64,000 nt of DNA from Thermosporothrix hazakensis (GCF_003253565.1 NZ_QKUF01000001.1:639867-703866); one strand, 5' to 3'. Positions 1-8,931 are shown, counted from the first letter of the stretch. A program made the numbers and translations. The notes: a model not told the origin generated them from the sequence alone.

Positions 1-1
1 G

Positions 2-601
2 CGCTACCTGCAACCGAAGGTCGTCTATGGCTACTTCCCCTGTCAGTCGAAGGGGAACGAGCTGATCGTCTATGATTATCGCGATATGGTGCAGCCCGGC
101 TCACCGCTTCATGAGGTGGTGCGCTTCCGCTTCCCACGCCAGCAGGAGCGTGATCGCCTCTGCCTGGCAGACTACTTTGCCTCAGTGGAGAGCGGCAAGC
201 TTGATGTCGTGGCGCTTCAGGTAGTAACTATGGGTGAGTCAGCCAGTCAGGCAGTCCAGAAACTGCAAGACGCCGGAAACTACTCCGAGGCCTACTATCT
301 GCATGGGCTCTCGGTTGAGTTAGCTGAGGCGCTGGCAGAATACACCAACCGCCATATACGCAAAGAACTGGGACTGGATGACAAGCGCGCCCGCCGTTAT
401 AGCTGGGGCTATGCCTCGATTCCAGAGCTTGATGAGCATGAGAAGCTCTTCAAGGTGCTGCCGGTCACGGAAACTATCGGCGTTTCGCTGACAGAAGCAC
501 ATCAGCTCGTGCCCGAACAGTCAACCGCAGCACTGGTGATTCATCACCCGCAGGCCGTCTACTTCTCGGTTCGTGGCGCTACTGAGGCCGCTACCGTATA
601 A
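2..601 (+). CDS. metH: Methionine synthase (cobalamin-dependent), C-terminal activation domain, 5' truncated by window
   Basis: The reading frame is open from base 2 and ends in TAA at 599-601; the start lies upstream of the window. The visible ~199 residues match the C-terminal activation domain of B12-dependent methionine synthase, which binds S-adenosylmethionine and reductively re-methylates cob(II)alamin. Recognisable blocks are VYGYFPCQSKGNEL near the start, HGLSVELAEALAEY in the middle, then RRYSWGYASIP, IGVSLTEAHQL and the C-terminal HHPQAVYFSV. An internal ATG at 86 is not a real start because homology continues upstream of it. Whether the catalytic and cobalamin domains are in the same polypeptide cannot be seen here. 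The gene reads toward cysS, 555 bases away. Confidence 0.93.
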   Translation, partial: RYLQPKVVYGYFPCQSKGNELIVYDYRDMVQPGSPLHEVVRFRFPRQQERDRLCLADYFASVESGKLDVVALQVVTMGESASQAVQKLQDAGNYSEAYYLHGLSVELAEALAEYTNRHIRKELGLDDKRARRYSWGYASIPELDEHEKLFKVLPVTETIGVSLTEAHQLVPEQSTAALVIHHPQAVYFSVRGATEAATV

Positions 602-912
602 AACAACTCCTGTGCTGTGGGAAAGAGAAAAGGTGCTCTCATTCCTACAGCACGGCATAATAGTACTATATAGCTAGAAAAATCCAGAAAAACCCGTCTG
701 AAGTCTCGTGACAGAAGGCAAAAAGAGAGGTATTATGGCACAGTCGCGGCACATGATGCCTCTGTTGAAAGTGTTGCAAAGTACCCTTCCAGTGATTCTG
801 ATCTTTGACATCTTGTGCTGCCGTCAAAGGAGGAGCAGGGGAAGGTGTGTGAACCTATGCTTCCCCTGTCTTCTGGCTTCTAAGGAAAGGTGTATTTTTT
901 CCCCCGCGAATA
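602..912. other. Intergenic stretch between metH and the cysS promoter
   Basis: About 310 bases with no convincing gene. A 70-codon open frame at 708-920 has no family resemblance and runs into the cysS promoter, so I do not call it. A TTGACA at 805-810 has no matching -10 at normal spacing. Confidence 0.5.
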
Positions 913-921
913 TGCTATAAT
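913..921 (+). promoter_or_regulatory. Extended -10 promoter for cysS
   Basis: TGCTATAAT is a perfect extended -10 (TGn plus TATAAT at 916-921). The -35 region is poor and T-rich, which is usual for extended -10 promoters. It would start transcription near 928 and give cysS a leader of about 230 nt. Confidence 0.65.
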
Positions 922-1003
922 ATCTGAAATAAATCCTTACATCTGGAGCACCGAGTGTATCAGCAAGCACTTCAGTATCAGGTTCGATATTGTACCTGTC
1001 GCT

Positions 1004-1051
1004 ACGTTCACGAAGGAAACAAATAACCGGGACTCAGCCCTTCGTGAACGT
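1004..1051 (+). promoter_or_regulatory. 13-bp perfect inverted repeat in the cysS leader
   Basis: ACGTTCACGAAGG (1004-1016) is the exact reverse complement of 1039-1051, with a 22-nt loop. It is not followed by a T-run, so it is not a simple terminator. A smaller dyad, CAGGT (979-983) with ACCTG (994-998), lies just upstream. The T-box signature expected for some cysS leaders (GGTGG-N-ACC) is absent. It could be an RNA control element or a protein operator. Confidence 0.55.
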
Positions 1052-1156
1052 ATCGGCGTGCCTGCAGATTTGCCCATCCCCCGCACGTCCCGCCTGAGTT
1101 ACCGCATCTCTATCCTGATCCTTATACGTCAACAAACCAAAAGGGGAGAAAGACTC

Positions 1157-2614
1157 ATGTCTGCGGTTTCATCTAAACCTGTATACTTCTATAATACTCT
1201 GACTCGCTCGAAAGAGCTGTTTCAAGCGATACATCCGCCAAAAGTAAGTATTTACTCGTGCGGTCCTACTGTTTATAAAGATATCCACATCGGCAATCTC
1301 CGTACCTTCGTCATGACCGACCTGATTCGGCGTACCCTGGAATACAACGGCTATGATGTCTTTCTAGTCCGCAATATTACCGATGTCGGTCATCTGCAAA
1401 ACGACGATATCGAGAGCGGAGAAGACAAACTAGAGGCTGAGGCACGCAAAACCGGTCGCTCCGCTCTCGAGATCGCGCAATACTACACCGAGCAATATAT
1501 GCGCGACTCGGAAGAGCTCAACATCCTGCCGCCTCACCTCTCGCCAAAGGCAACCGACCATATTCCCGAGATTCAGGATCTGACCCAAAAGCTGCTTCAG
1601 AAAGGGCTGGCCTACATCTCCGATGGGAATGTGTACTACGATGTGGACAAATTCCCGGACTATGGCAAGCTTTCGGGGAACACTGTCGAGCAGCTTCGCG
1701 CCGGTGGACATGGCCGTCAGCAGATGGAAATTGCCGAAGACAAGCAGGCACCCGAAGACTTCGCGCTCTGGAAAAAAGGCGACGAGTCACGTCAGATGAA
1801 CTGGCCGAGCCCGTGGGGCGTGGGCTTCCCCGGCTGGCACATCGAATGCTCTGCTATGTCTATGAAATACCTGGGCGAACGCTTCGATATCCATACAGGC
1901 GCGCTCGACCTTGTCTTCCCGCATCACGAGGACGAGATTGCCCAGAGTCAGGGCATCACCGGCAAACCTCCGGTAAATTATTGGATGCATGGGGAGTTCC
2001 TGATCATTGGCAACCGTAAAATGAAGGCACAGGGAAACGACGACGACAGCATCAAGATGTCGCGTTCCAAAGGGAATGTGTTGCTGATCGAGACGCTGAA
2101 AGCCGAGGGCATCGATCCGCTGGCCTTCCGCTACCTCCTGTTGACCGCGCACTATCGCTCGAAGCTCAACTACACAGATGAGTCGATCACAGCGGCGCAG
2201 AACGCGTTGAACCACCTGCGCGAGGATCTGGCGGACCTCCCGGTCAGCGAATTCTCTGGACAGTGGTCTCCAGCGGCGCAAAAGATGCGCGACGCCTTTC
2301 ATACCGCCATCAACGATGATCTGGATATGCCAACCGCTCTGGCCCTGACCCGAGAGGTTGTGCGCGATCAGAGCATTGATCCCGCCGAGCGCCGTCACCT
2401 GCTGCTCGACTTTGATCGCGTTCTCGGCCTGCGGCTGAACGAGGTCGAACCGAAAAAGCCGCGTGAGATCAGCGACGAAGCCCGTGAGCTGGTACGCCAG
2501 CGCGACGAAGCCCGTAAAGCGAAGAACTGGGCCCTCTCAGATCAGCTCCGCGCACAGCTTAAGGAGATGGGCTATGAGGTACGCGATACCGCTCAAGGAA
2601 CGCAACTGGTGTAG
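1157..2614 (+). CDS. cysS: Cysteinyl-tRNA synthetase
   Basis: Class I aminoacyl-tRNA synthetase that charges tRNA-Cys in the cytoplasm. The product is 485 residues, normal for the family. It opens with [13 protein letters not shown], followed by [13 protein letters not shown], which carries a zinc-binding Cys and the HIGH motif in the form HIGN. The HIECSAM zinc-ligand block is about mid-protein, and the KMSKS loop reads IKMSRSKGN. The C-terminal third is the helical anticodon-binding region. The open frame extends back to 890, but that part overlaps the promoter and has no homology. The ATG at 1157 follows AAGGGGAG at ideal spacing and fits the usual N-terminus. A long leader with a strong hairpin precedes it. 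Confidence 0.96.
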   Translation: MSAVSSKPVYFYNTLTRSKELFQAIHPPKVSIYSCGPTVYKDIHIGNLRTFVMTDLIRRTLEYNGYDVFLVRNITDVGHLQNDDIESGEDKLEAEARKTGRSALEIAQYYTEQYMRDSEELNILPPHLSPKATDHIPEIQDLTQKLLQKGLAYISDGNVYYDVDKFPDYGKLSGNTVEQLRAGGHGRQQMEIAEDKQAPEDFALWKKGDESRQMNWPSPWGVGFPGWHIECSAMSMKYLGERFDIHTGALDLVFPHHEDEIAQSQGITGKPPVNYWMHGEFLIIGNRKMKAQGNDDDSIKMSRSKGNVLLIETLKAEGIDPLAFRYLLLTAHYRSKLNYTDESITAAQNALNHLREDLADLPVSEFSGQWSPAAQKMRDAFHTAINDDLDMPTALALTREVVRDQSIDPAERRHLLLDFDRVLGLRLNEVEPKKPREISDEARELVRQRDEARKAKNWALSDQLRAQLKEMGYEVRDTAQGTQLV

Positions 2615-2627
2615 CCTTTCGTGTACA

Positions 2628-2668
2628 ATCAGAATGGGGGTGGTGCATCGGCACGTCCCCATTCTGAT
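2628..2668 (+). promoter_or_regulatory. 12-bp perfect hairpin between cysS and the acylase gene
   Basis: ATCAGAATGGGG at 2628-2639 is the exact reverse complement of 2657-2668, with a 17-nt loop. No T-run follows. It starts 13 bases after the cysS stop and ends 32 bases before the next ATG, so it could be a weak terminator, an mRNA stability element or an operator. Confidence 0.5.
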
Positions 2669-2700
2669 AGCGTTTCAAACATAGCAAGGAGGGCTTCATT

Positions 2701-5097
2701 ATGACTTCCTGGCGGGAGAAACTGGAACAGACCTCTGATACTATGCTCAGGCTGGCAAGCGGCACAATGAGCCTGCTCAAGCGGCAACCACAAACAGAAG
2801 GCACGCTTCGCCTGCAAGGGCTACACGACTCCGTAGAGATCATCACCGATCAGTATGGCATACCTCATGTCTATGCGAAAAATGAAGCTGATCTCTTCTT
2901 TGCGCAAGGCTATCTGCACGCCCGTGATCGCCTCTGGCAAATGGATTTTCATCGGCGTCTCGGATCCGGTCGTCTGGCGGAAATCTTTGGCGCAACCGCC
3001 ATAGAAGCAGATCGCTTTAGCCGTCGTCTGGGCCTCTATCGGGACTCCCGCCGCGATGTTGCAACGCTGCCATCACAGATCAAACAGACGCTTTCAACTT
3101 ATACGCTTGGTGTTAATGCCTACCTCATTCAGCAAAAGCAGAACCTCCCCGTGGAGTTTGCGATCCTTCACTATCGCCCGACGCTTTGGACCGTCGCTGA
3201 CACCCTGCTCCGCTGCCGCACTATCGCCTGGATGTTGAGTTCGAACTGGGAATCTGAGTTGATCCGTGCCCTCTTGATTGAGCATCTGGGTCCGGAACAG
3301 GCGGCTCGACTTGAAGGCTGTAGCGATCCCAAGCACCCGCTGATCCTACCACCCGGCGCAACCTATCAGGGCACGCCCCCGAACGTGTTGGAACAATTCG
3401 AGCAGTTCAAGCAGCTCTGTGGCGCGGGCCTGATTGGCGGAAGCAATAACTGGGTTGTCGCTGGCAGCAAAAGCGAGACAGGCGCGCCGATCCTCTGTAA
3501 TGATCCTCATCTCGGACAGGAAGTTCCATCCCTCTGGTACGAATGCCACCTTATCGCGGGCTCGTTCGACGTGATTGGAGCCGGCTTTCCCGGAATACCC
3601 GGCATTCTGATTGGCCATAACCGCTCTATTGCCTGGGGTGTAACCAACGTTTTTGCCGATGTGCAGGATCTCTACATTGAAGAGTTCAGTGCTGAAAATC
3701 CGCGCCAGTACCGCTATCAGGATCACTGGGAAGAAGCGACTGTACGTCGTGAGATCATTCAGGTCAAAGATGAAGAGGCAGTGGTGGAACAGGTTCGTAT
3801 TACCCGGCATGGTCCGGTTATCAATGAGGATATCAAAATGCCGCTGGCCATCCGCTGGATCGGACAGGAACCGTGCACACTTCCGCAGGCCGTGCTTGGC
3901 CTCAATACTGCCCGTACCTGGGATGAGTTCCGTGAAGCACTACGCTACTGGGACACTCCGGCCCAAAACGTTGTTTATGCTGATACCAGCGGCAATATCG
4001 GTTATCAGATGGCCGGAACCGTCCCCCTCCGTGCGCAAAAACAAAACGTGTTACCAGTGCCGGGCTGGACAGGCGCTCATGAATGGACCGGCGTGATTCC
4101 CTTTGAGGAGCTGCCTCACACCCTGAACCCGGAGCAGGGCTTTCTGCTCACCGCAAATAACCGTATCGTCGACGATTCCTACCCCTATTACATTTCAAGC
4201 AACTGGATGAACGGCTATCGTGCTCAACGTATCAAGCAGTTGCTTCACAGCAAAGAGAAATTCTCGCTCGCCGATATGGTCCGTATTCAGGCCGACACCT
4301 ACTCAATACCGGCTACCGAGATTCTCCCCTTCCTGCTGCGTCTTGAGCCGGCCACACCTCAGGAACGTGCGGCACAGGAGATCTTGCGTTCCTGGGATTA
4401 CACCCTCACCCCAGAAAGCATTGGCGCGGCTCTCTATACCACCTTTCAACGCAAACTGTCGTGGCTTGTCTTCAGCGCAGCAATCGGCAATGACGAAGCA
4501 CTCCTGAGCCGCTACCTGGGCGTTGCTCATACTCCGCTGGCAAGCGATAATGAGCTATTCAGCCGCGAGGTTCCCCTGCTGATTCGCCTGCTCCACGAAC
4601 AGGATGACGCCTGGTTTGCCCGAACCCGTATTCCGAATGGCCCAAAAACCTGGAATGCAGCTCTGAAAGCCGCATGGCACGGAACCATCGATGAGCTACG
4701 CGAGCGTCTGGGCGACAACATCTTGCGCTGGCACTATGGCGCGGTCCATAAGCTGACCTTCAAGCATATCCTGGGTAAGCATCCCCTGTTAGTGAAGCTG
4801 TTCAATCGCGGTCCCTATCCTATCGGGGGCGACGGCGATACCATCAATATGGGTGCAACCCTGCCCGATCAGCCAGAAGAGGTAATTTCCGTGTCTACCT
4901 ATCGCATGATCGTCGACCTGGGAAATCTGGAACAGTCGCTTTCCAGTCACGCCCCGGGACAATCGGGCCTCCCGAACAGCAAGCACTTCGATGACCTGAT
5001 CCAGCAATGGCTTCAGGTGGGGCATCATCCGATGCTCTACGAACGCAATACCATCACCGCCCATGCTGAAGGAGTCCTCTACCTGCATCCACGCTAA
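2701..5097 (+). CDS. Penicillin acylase family N-terminal nucleophile hydrolase
   Basis: Member of the penicillin G acylase / acyl-homoserine-lactone acylase family, which cleaves amide bonds and self-processes into alpha and beta chains. The product is 798 residues, the usual size. The predicted nucleophile is Ser248 in GGSNNWVVAG, which would become the first residue of the beta chain after autocleavage; the following ILCNDPHLG and the later TANNRIVDDSYPY block are typical. The ATG at 2701 follows AAGGAGGGC. I see no signal peptide: the N-terminus is charged and helical (MTSWREKLEQ), while classical members are exported. The substrate cannot be told from sequence; beta-lactams, N-acyl-homoserine lactones or other N-acyl compounds are possible. 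It ends well before a strong terminator at 5225-5272. Confidence 0.9.
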   Translation: MTSWREKLEQTSDTMLRLASGTMSLLKRQPQTEGTLRLQGLHDSVEIITDQYGIPHVYAKNEADLFFAQGYLHARDRLWQMDFHRRLGSGRLAEIFGATAIEADRFSRRLGLYRDSRRDVATLPSQIKQTLSTYTLGVNAYLIQQKQNLPVEFAILHYRPTLWTVADTLLRCRTIAWMLSSNWESELIRALLIEHLGPEQAARLEGCSDPKHPLILPPGATYQGTPPNVLEQFEQFKQLCGAGLIGGSNNWVVAGSKSETGAPILCNDPHLGQEVPSLWYECHLIAGSFDVIGAGFPGIPGILIGHNRSIAWGVTNVFADVQDLYIEEFSAENPRQYRYQDHWEEATVRREIIQVKDEEAVVEQVRITRHGPVINEDIKMPLAIRWIGQEPCTLPQAVLGLNTARTWDEFREALRYWDTPAQNVVYADTSGNIGYQMAGTVPLRAQKQNVLPVPGWTGAHEWTGVIPFEELPHTLNPEQGFLLTANNRIVDDSYPYYISSNWMNGYRAQRIKQLLHSKEKFSLADMVRIQADTYSIPATEILPFLLRLEPATPQERAAQEILRSWDYTLTPESIGAALYTTFQRKLSWLVFSAAIGNDEALLSRYLGVAHTPLASDNELFSREVPLLIRLLHEQDDAWFARTRIPNGPKTWNAALKAAWHGTIDELRERLGDNILRWHYGAVHKLTFKHILGKHPLLVKLFNRGPYPIGGDGDTINMGATLPDQPEEVISVSTYRMIVDLGNLEQSLSSHAPGQSGLPNSKHFDDLIQQWLQVGHHPMLYERNTITAHAEGVLYLHPR

Positions 5098-5224
5098 AAG
5101 CAGGAATTTTTAAACAAATCTCATACAATCCTGAGCTTTTCTTGAGCTATTCTTTAAATTTTTCGGATACACTGAAAGACATGACAGAGGTAGGGTGGTC
5201 ACAGGCTCTATCCCTGCATAAAAG
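5098..5224. other. Downstream spacer of the acylase gene
   Basis: An AT-rich spacer of about 130 bases lies between the acylase stop and its terminator. A promoter-like pair (TTGAGC at about 5142 with a GATACACT near 5166) could start a short transcript ending at the terminator, but this is weak. The ORF at 5142-5342 crosses the terminator and is not credible. Confidence 0.3.
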
Positions 5225-5272
5225 TGAGGCTTGTTTACCAATACCCCCAAAAAAGACAAGCCTCATTTTTTT
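5225..5272 (+). terminator. Rho-independent terminator after the acylase gene
   Basis: TGAGGCTTGT (5225-5234) pairs perfectly with ACAAGCCTCA (5256-5265), and seven T residues follow at 5266-5272. The loop is long (21 nt). Confidence 0.8.
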
Positions 5273-5367
5273 GCCCTTTCCTTCCACATGTCTATCTTTC
5301 TCTCCAGCCCTGATAGTCCTGCTTGATAGCCAGATTCCCTGAGGCACGTCACTTCGCTTGCAAACCC

Positions 5368-5396
5368 TTGACAAATGGATAACAAACAGTTATGCT
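5368..5396 (+). promoter_or_regulatory. Promoter with overlapping dyad for the HTH gene
   Basis: TTGACA at 5368-5373, a 17-base spacer and TATGCT at 5391-5396 form a good sigma70 promoter. An inverted repeat, ATAAC-N5-GTTAT (5379-5393), lies in the spacer and overlaps the -10, and another GTTAT occurs at 5411-5415. This placement suggests an operator, plausibly for the HTH protein encoded directly downstream. Confidence 0.65.
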
Positions 5397-5429
5397 TGAT
5401 ATAGCAATTAGTTATGGGGGAGTGGGAAC

Positions 5430-5942
5430 ATGGACTTAGCGGAGAAAATGAAACACTTGCGGGCCGTAGAGGGAGAACTGCGCGGACTGAATCGCCCGAT
5501 GACGCAAATGGAGGTCGTCAAAGCGATGAAGGAAGAGCTGAATGAGAGCATCAGCCAGGCCTATCTCTCTCAACTGGAAAGCGGAAAACGGGTGCATCTT
5601 ACGGCCTCAACCCGCGATTTGCTCGCCCGCTTTTTTAAAGTGCATCCCGGCTACCTGGTCAGTGACCCACCAGATTATAGCACAGACTTATTAAGTGAGT
5701 TTGAAAGCGAAAGCGATCGACTGCATACCTGGCTTGTCGCAGGAGCCGCCGAATGGCGTTCAGAACCGGACCTGCACGCCCTCTTGCATCTTCTCGCTTC
5801 ATCAGAGAGGCCGCGACACCTGTTGATGTTGCTCCGGCAACTGGCAGAATTGCCACTTGAAGAGCTAGAGGCGATTACAGAGGCAGTTACCAGCCATGAA
5901 GCGCTCTTTCCCGATGAGGACCAGGCTTCTTATCAGGAGTAA
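5430..5942 (+). CDS. Helix-turn-helix transcriptional regulator (XRE-like)
   Basis: A 170-residue protein whose first ~75 residues form a lambda-repressor-like HTH: MTQMEVVKAMKEE, then SQAYLSQLESGKR as the recognition helix, then TRDLLARFFKVHPGYLV. The C-terminal part (about 90-165) is helical and Leu/Glu-rich and probably mediates dimerisation. The ATG follows GGGGGAGTGGGAAC. The promoter contains an inverted repeat overlapping the -10, so self-repression is likely. It precedes the NfeD-like/flotillin/PspA genes in the same direction but is separated from them by ~240 bases, so it may or may not regulate them. Confidence 0.82.
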   Translation: MDLAEKMKHLRAVEGELRGLNRPMTQMEVVKAMKEELNESISQAYLSQLESGKRVHLTASTRDLLARFFKVHPGYLVSDPPDYSTDLLSEFESESDRLHTWLVAGAAEWRSEPDLHALLHLLASSERPRHLLMLLRQLAELPLEELEAITEAVTSHEALFPDEDQASYQE

Positions 5943-6180
5943 AAGAAAGCAAGAATCTACTCGGCCCGTACAGGGATATCGGTACTAATGGCCCTCTTAT
6001 AGAGAAGATATTGTATTTTCTCAGCGGTTCCGCGTTTTATTACTCAGGATACTGCGTTGTGTATAACAATTCGCAATCGGACGCAGCCTTTTCTGATCGG
6101 GTTCCAGCAAGCGAAGGGAGAGAACACCATCCAGTAAGGAGAGAAGCCAGAAGCATCTTCTCTAGTGTAAGGGGAATAGT

Positions 6181-6519
6181 ATGAAACAGAGTCAAGCACA
6201 GCATGCAGGGCAGGAACAGCAGCATGTCCTGTTTACTCCAGGGCACAGCGTTCTTTCACGCCGCTTCCCGATCCTGCTTCCGGTCATCTTGTTTGGTTTC
6301 GCCGTGGCCTTGCTTGCGACCAGCCTTCTTCTTGATGATCGGCCATTTCCAGTACTGGGTTTTCTAGGCATCTCTCCCGTCTCGTTTTGCCTTGCAATCG
6401 CATGCGCGTTAGCTATCACCGCTGTTCTTCTCGGGATAGCATTACTGGCCGAGCGCATGGACCGATACAGCACACAACCGGTGATGGTTACGAAGGAGCA
6501 GCATCATGATAGCAACTGA
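6181..6519 (+). CDS. Small two-helix membrane protein, unknown function
   Basis: A 112-residue protein with a polar, Gln/His-rich start, two hydrophobic segments (about residues 29-50 and 64-88) and a charged tail. The ATG at 6181 is preceded by AAGGGGAATAGT. Its end overlaps the start of the next gene by 14 bases, so the two are probably translationally coupled. I do not recognise a family. Its place at the head of an NfeD-like/flotillin gene pair suggests an accessory membrane subunit. Confidence 0.7.
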   Translation: MKQSQAQHAGQEQQHVLFTPGHSVLSRRFPILLPVILFGFAVALLATSLLLDDRPFPVLGFLGISPVSFCLAIACALAITAVLLGIALLAERMDRYSTQPVMVTKEQHHDSN

Positions 6520-7288
6520 TCCGCTCTCATTATTCTTCATATTCTGTTTTGGTTTTGGCCTGCTTTTCCTGCTCATCGTCGCGATGATGGGAAGCATCGG
6601 GCACGGTCATGTACACGATGTAGGTGGGCATCACTTCAGTGACCTGCTGCATACACACCATGTTGATACCGGATATGGAGATCATGGAGCACATGGGCAT
6701 AATGATGGCATGATTACAGATGGCGATGGCGGGGATCATCATTTTTCGCTACTCGCGATTCTGAATCCGACCGCAATCGTGCTCTTTCTGCTCTGGTTCG
6801 GATTTTTTGGCTATCTGTTCAAAAACGGAGTACATTTTGAGTTTCCGTTAACCATGATCCTCTCGATCGTCGGAGGCGTTATTATTGCTGCCCTGATCCT
6901 GAAATTGCTGAACCGCATCGCGGGAGGGAGCGAAGGAGAGACCATTCAGGATGTATCGGACCGCACCGGCCTCGTGGGCAAAGTAACCCTGACCATTCAA
7001 GAAGGAAGCATCGGTGAAATTATGTACACCTCTCCGAGCGGTCTGCGCAAAAGCATTCCGGCTCGCAGCGTTGATGGTCGCCGCCTCGAGCGTGGTCAGG
7101 AAGTCGTTGTCCTGAGTTATCAAAAAGGGGTTGCAGAAGTGGATACATGGGAGCATTTTGTCAGCCAGGAGCAAGAGAACCCGGAAGCGCTCCCCGATGC
7201 AAGCGCTCTGGATGAACTGGAAGCTTTTTTGAAAGAATCCGATCACCCTTCTGAATCTACTATGCGCAAAGATCTACAAAAGGAGTAA
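6506..7288 (+). CDS. NfeD-like membrane protein with a His-rich loop
   Basis: A 260-residue protein of the NfeD/YuaF type, the usual genetic partner of flotillins. A hydrophobic segment at 8-30 is followed by a striking loop (about 33-79) holding 13 histidines plus many Asp and Gly, then transmembrane segments at ~85-105 and ~113-133. A C-terminal OB-fold-like domain (about 155-215; GLVGKVTLTI, VVVLSYQKGVAEV) precedes a polar tail. The His-rich loop could bind Zn, Cu or Ni and I infer it faces outside, but the topology is unproven. It overlaps the upstream small membrane gene by 14 bases and lies 6 bases from the flotillin gene. Confidence 0.85.
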   Translation: MIATDPLSLFFIFCFGFGLLFLLIVAMMGSIGHGHVHDVGGHHFSDLLHTHHVDTGYGDHGAHGHNDGMITDGDGGDHHFSLLAILNPTAIVLFLLWFGFFGYLFKNGVHFEFPLTMILSIVGGVIIAALILKLLNRIAGGSEGETIQDVSDRTGLVGKVTLTIQEGSIGEIMYTSPSGLRKSIPARSVDGRRLERGQEVVVLSYQKGVAEVDTWEHFVSQEQENPEALPDASALDELEAFLKESDHPSESTMRKDLQKE

Positions 7289-7294
7289 ACTTCT

Positions 7295-8812
7295 ATGGAC
7301 ATGCTTGTAATGATAGGAATAGGCGTTGTCGTCCTTGTGATCGTCGTCCTTATCCTGTTACGCATTATAAGCAGCATCCTGCGCAAGGTCGGTCCCAACC
7401 AGGCATTAATCATCTATGGTACCGGAGGCGCAACCGTCATCACCGGAGGGGCAAAATTTGTTATCCCTCTATTTCAGCGTGCCGAAGAGTTCTCGCTTGA
7501 GTTGATGTCTTTTGATGTCGCTCCGGCGCAGGCGCTCTACACCTCGCAGGGCGTTGCGGTCAACGTTGAAGCGGTGACGCAGATCAAAGTGCGCTCGGAT
7601 ACGCAGAGCATTCTGACCGCAGCAGAGCAGTTCTTGAGCAAAACCCGCGAGGAGCGCGAAAGCCTGATCCGTCTGGTTATGGAAGGCCACCTGCGCGGTA
7701 TCGTAGGTCAGCTTACCGTTGAGGATCTGGTCAAAGATCCCGAAAGCGTCGGTGCAAAGATGCTGCGCACCGTCAGCGCCGATATGGACAAGATGGGCCT
7801 GGAGGTCATCTCATTTACCATCAAAGATGTGCGTGACGAAAACGACTACATCACGAACATGGGCCGCCCGGAAATCGCCCAGATTCGCAAACATGCCGAC
7901 ATCGCGACCGCACTGGCGGAACGCGACACGCAGATTCAGCAGGCAAATGCCTCACGAGAAGCAGCCGTTGCACGTGCCGCTGCCGATCAGGAGCGCGTCA
8001 AAGCCGAAACCGAATCAATGGCGAAGCAGTCCGAGTTTCAGCGCGACCTCTCCATTAAGCGAGCTTCCTACGAGGCAGAGATCAAGAAGCAGCAGGCTGC
8101 CGCCGATAAGGCCTATGATATTCAGGCCAATATCGTGCAGCAGCAGGTCGTCACTGAGGCCGTCAAAGTGACCGAGTTCGAGAAACAGGCCCAGATCAAG
8201 GTACAGGAAGCCGAAATCCGCCGCCGCGAACTCGAACTACAGGCAACCATCCAGAAAGCCGCCGAGGCAGAACGCCGCCGCATTGAAACCGTCGCAGAAG
8301 CAGAACGTCAGCGCCTGACACTCGAAGCTCAAGGTCAGGCAGATGCCGCCAAGATGCGCGGTCTTGGTGAAGCGGAAGCCAACCGGGCCAAAGGTCTCGC
8401 CGAGGCAGAGATCATCAAAGCTCGCGGTCTTGCCGAAGCAGAAGTTATCAAGGCCAAAGGTGAAGCGGAAGCCCAGGCAATGAAGGTGAAAGCCGCCGCC
8501 TACCACGAGTACAATCAGGCAGCTGTCCTCGACAAGCTACTTACCGGCATGCCGGATGTGGTTCGCGCCATTGCCGAGCCGCTGAGCAAAGTCGACAAAG
8601 TGACCATCGTTTCCACTGGAGGAAAAGACGGGCTGGGTGCAAGCCGCCTGACAGGCGACATCGTCAATATGGTTGCTCAGGTTCCCGCTCTCTTCGAGTT
8701 GTTGAGTGGCACGAAAGTTGGTGACTTGATGAATCGCGTTCCCTCGTTGAACGGGCAGAACCCGGGCGACGCGGAAAACACCGAGCAGACAACGGGGAGC
8801 GAGAAGCAATAA
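7295..8812 (+). CDS. Flotillin / SPFH domain protein
   Basis: A 505-residue flotillin, a membrane-microdomain scaffold anchored at the cytoplasmic face. The N-terminal hydrophobic anchor (about 3-27) is followed by an SPFH/PHB domain (about 30-210; VGPNQALIIYGTGG, REERESLIRLVMEGHLRGIVGQ split across the middle). A very long Ala/Glu/Lys coiled coil (about 215-430) includes the flotillin-type runs AEAEIIKARGLAEAEVIKA. A C-terminal oligomerisation region ends in an Asn/Glu-rich tail. In Bacillus the YuaF-FloT pair has the same order. The hairpin at 8846-8874 separates it from pspA. Confidence 0.93.
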   Translation: MDMLVMIGIGVVVLVIVVLILLRIISSILRKVGPNQALIIYGTGGATVITGGAKFVIPLFQRAEEFSLELMSFDVAPAQALYTSQGVAVNVEAVTQIKVRSDTQSILTAAEQFLSKTREERESLIRLVMEGHLRGIVGQLTVEDLVKDPESVGAKMLRTVSADMDKMGLEVISFTIKDVRDENDYITNMGRPEIAQIRKHADIATALAERDTQIQQANASREAAVARAAADQERVKAETESMAKQSEFQRDLSIKRASYEAEIKKQQAAADKAYDIQANIVQQQVVTEAVKVTEFEKQAQIKVQEAEIRRRELELQATIQKAAEAERRRIETVAEAERQRLTLEAQGQADAAKMRGLGEAEANRAKGLAEAEIIKARGLAEAEVIKAKGEAEAQAMKVKAAAYHEYNQAAVLDKLLTGMPDVVRAIAEPLSKVDKVTIVSTGGKDGLGASRLTGDIVNMVAQVPALFELLSGTKVGDLMNRVPSLNGQNPGDAENTEQTTGSEKQ

Positions 8813-8845
8813 TGTATAGTACCTATAGCAAGTAAAACGGATTGT

Positions 8846-8874
8846 CAGGCGGGGCGCTTTCTTTGCTCCGCCTG
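8846..8874 (+). terminator. Intercistronic hairpin between flotillin and pspA
   Basis: CAGGCGGGGC (8846-8855) pairs with GCTCCGCCTG (8865-8874), with one G-U pair. Only a short T-run (GTTTTG) follows some bases later. It may be a partial terminator or an mRNA processing/stability element. Confidence 0.5.
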
Positions 8875-8931
8875 CTCCGAGTTTTGCCCTCCTGCCATAC
8901 TTACTGTCTATCTTTCAAGGGAGAATGGCCT

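Noticed and set aside
708..920. 70-codon frame before cysS
   Set aside because: No family features, runs into the cysS promoter, poor start context.
921..1156. T-box riboswitch in the cysS leader
   Set aside because: The conserved T-box core (GGTGG-N-ACC) and an antiterminator/terminator pair are not present.
2008..2019. Long minus-strand frames opposite cysS, tkt, tal and etfA
   Set aside because: Shadow frames of conserved genes with no own motifs or ribosome sites.
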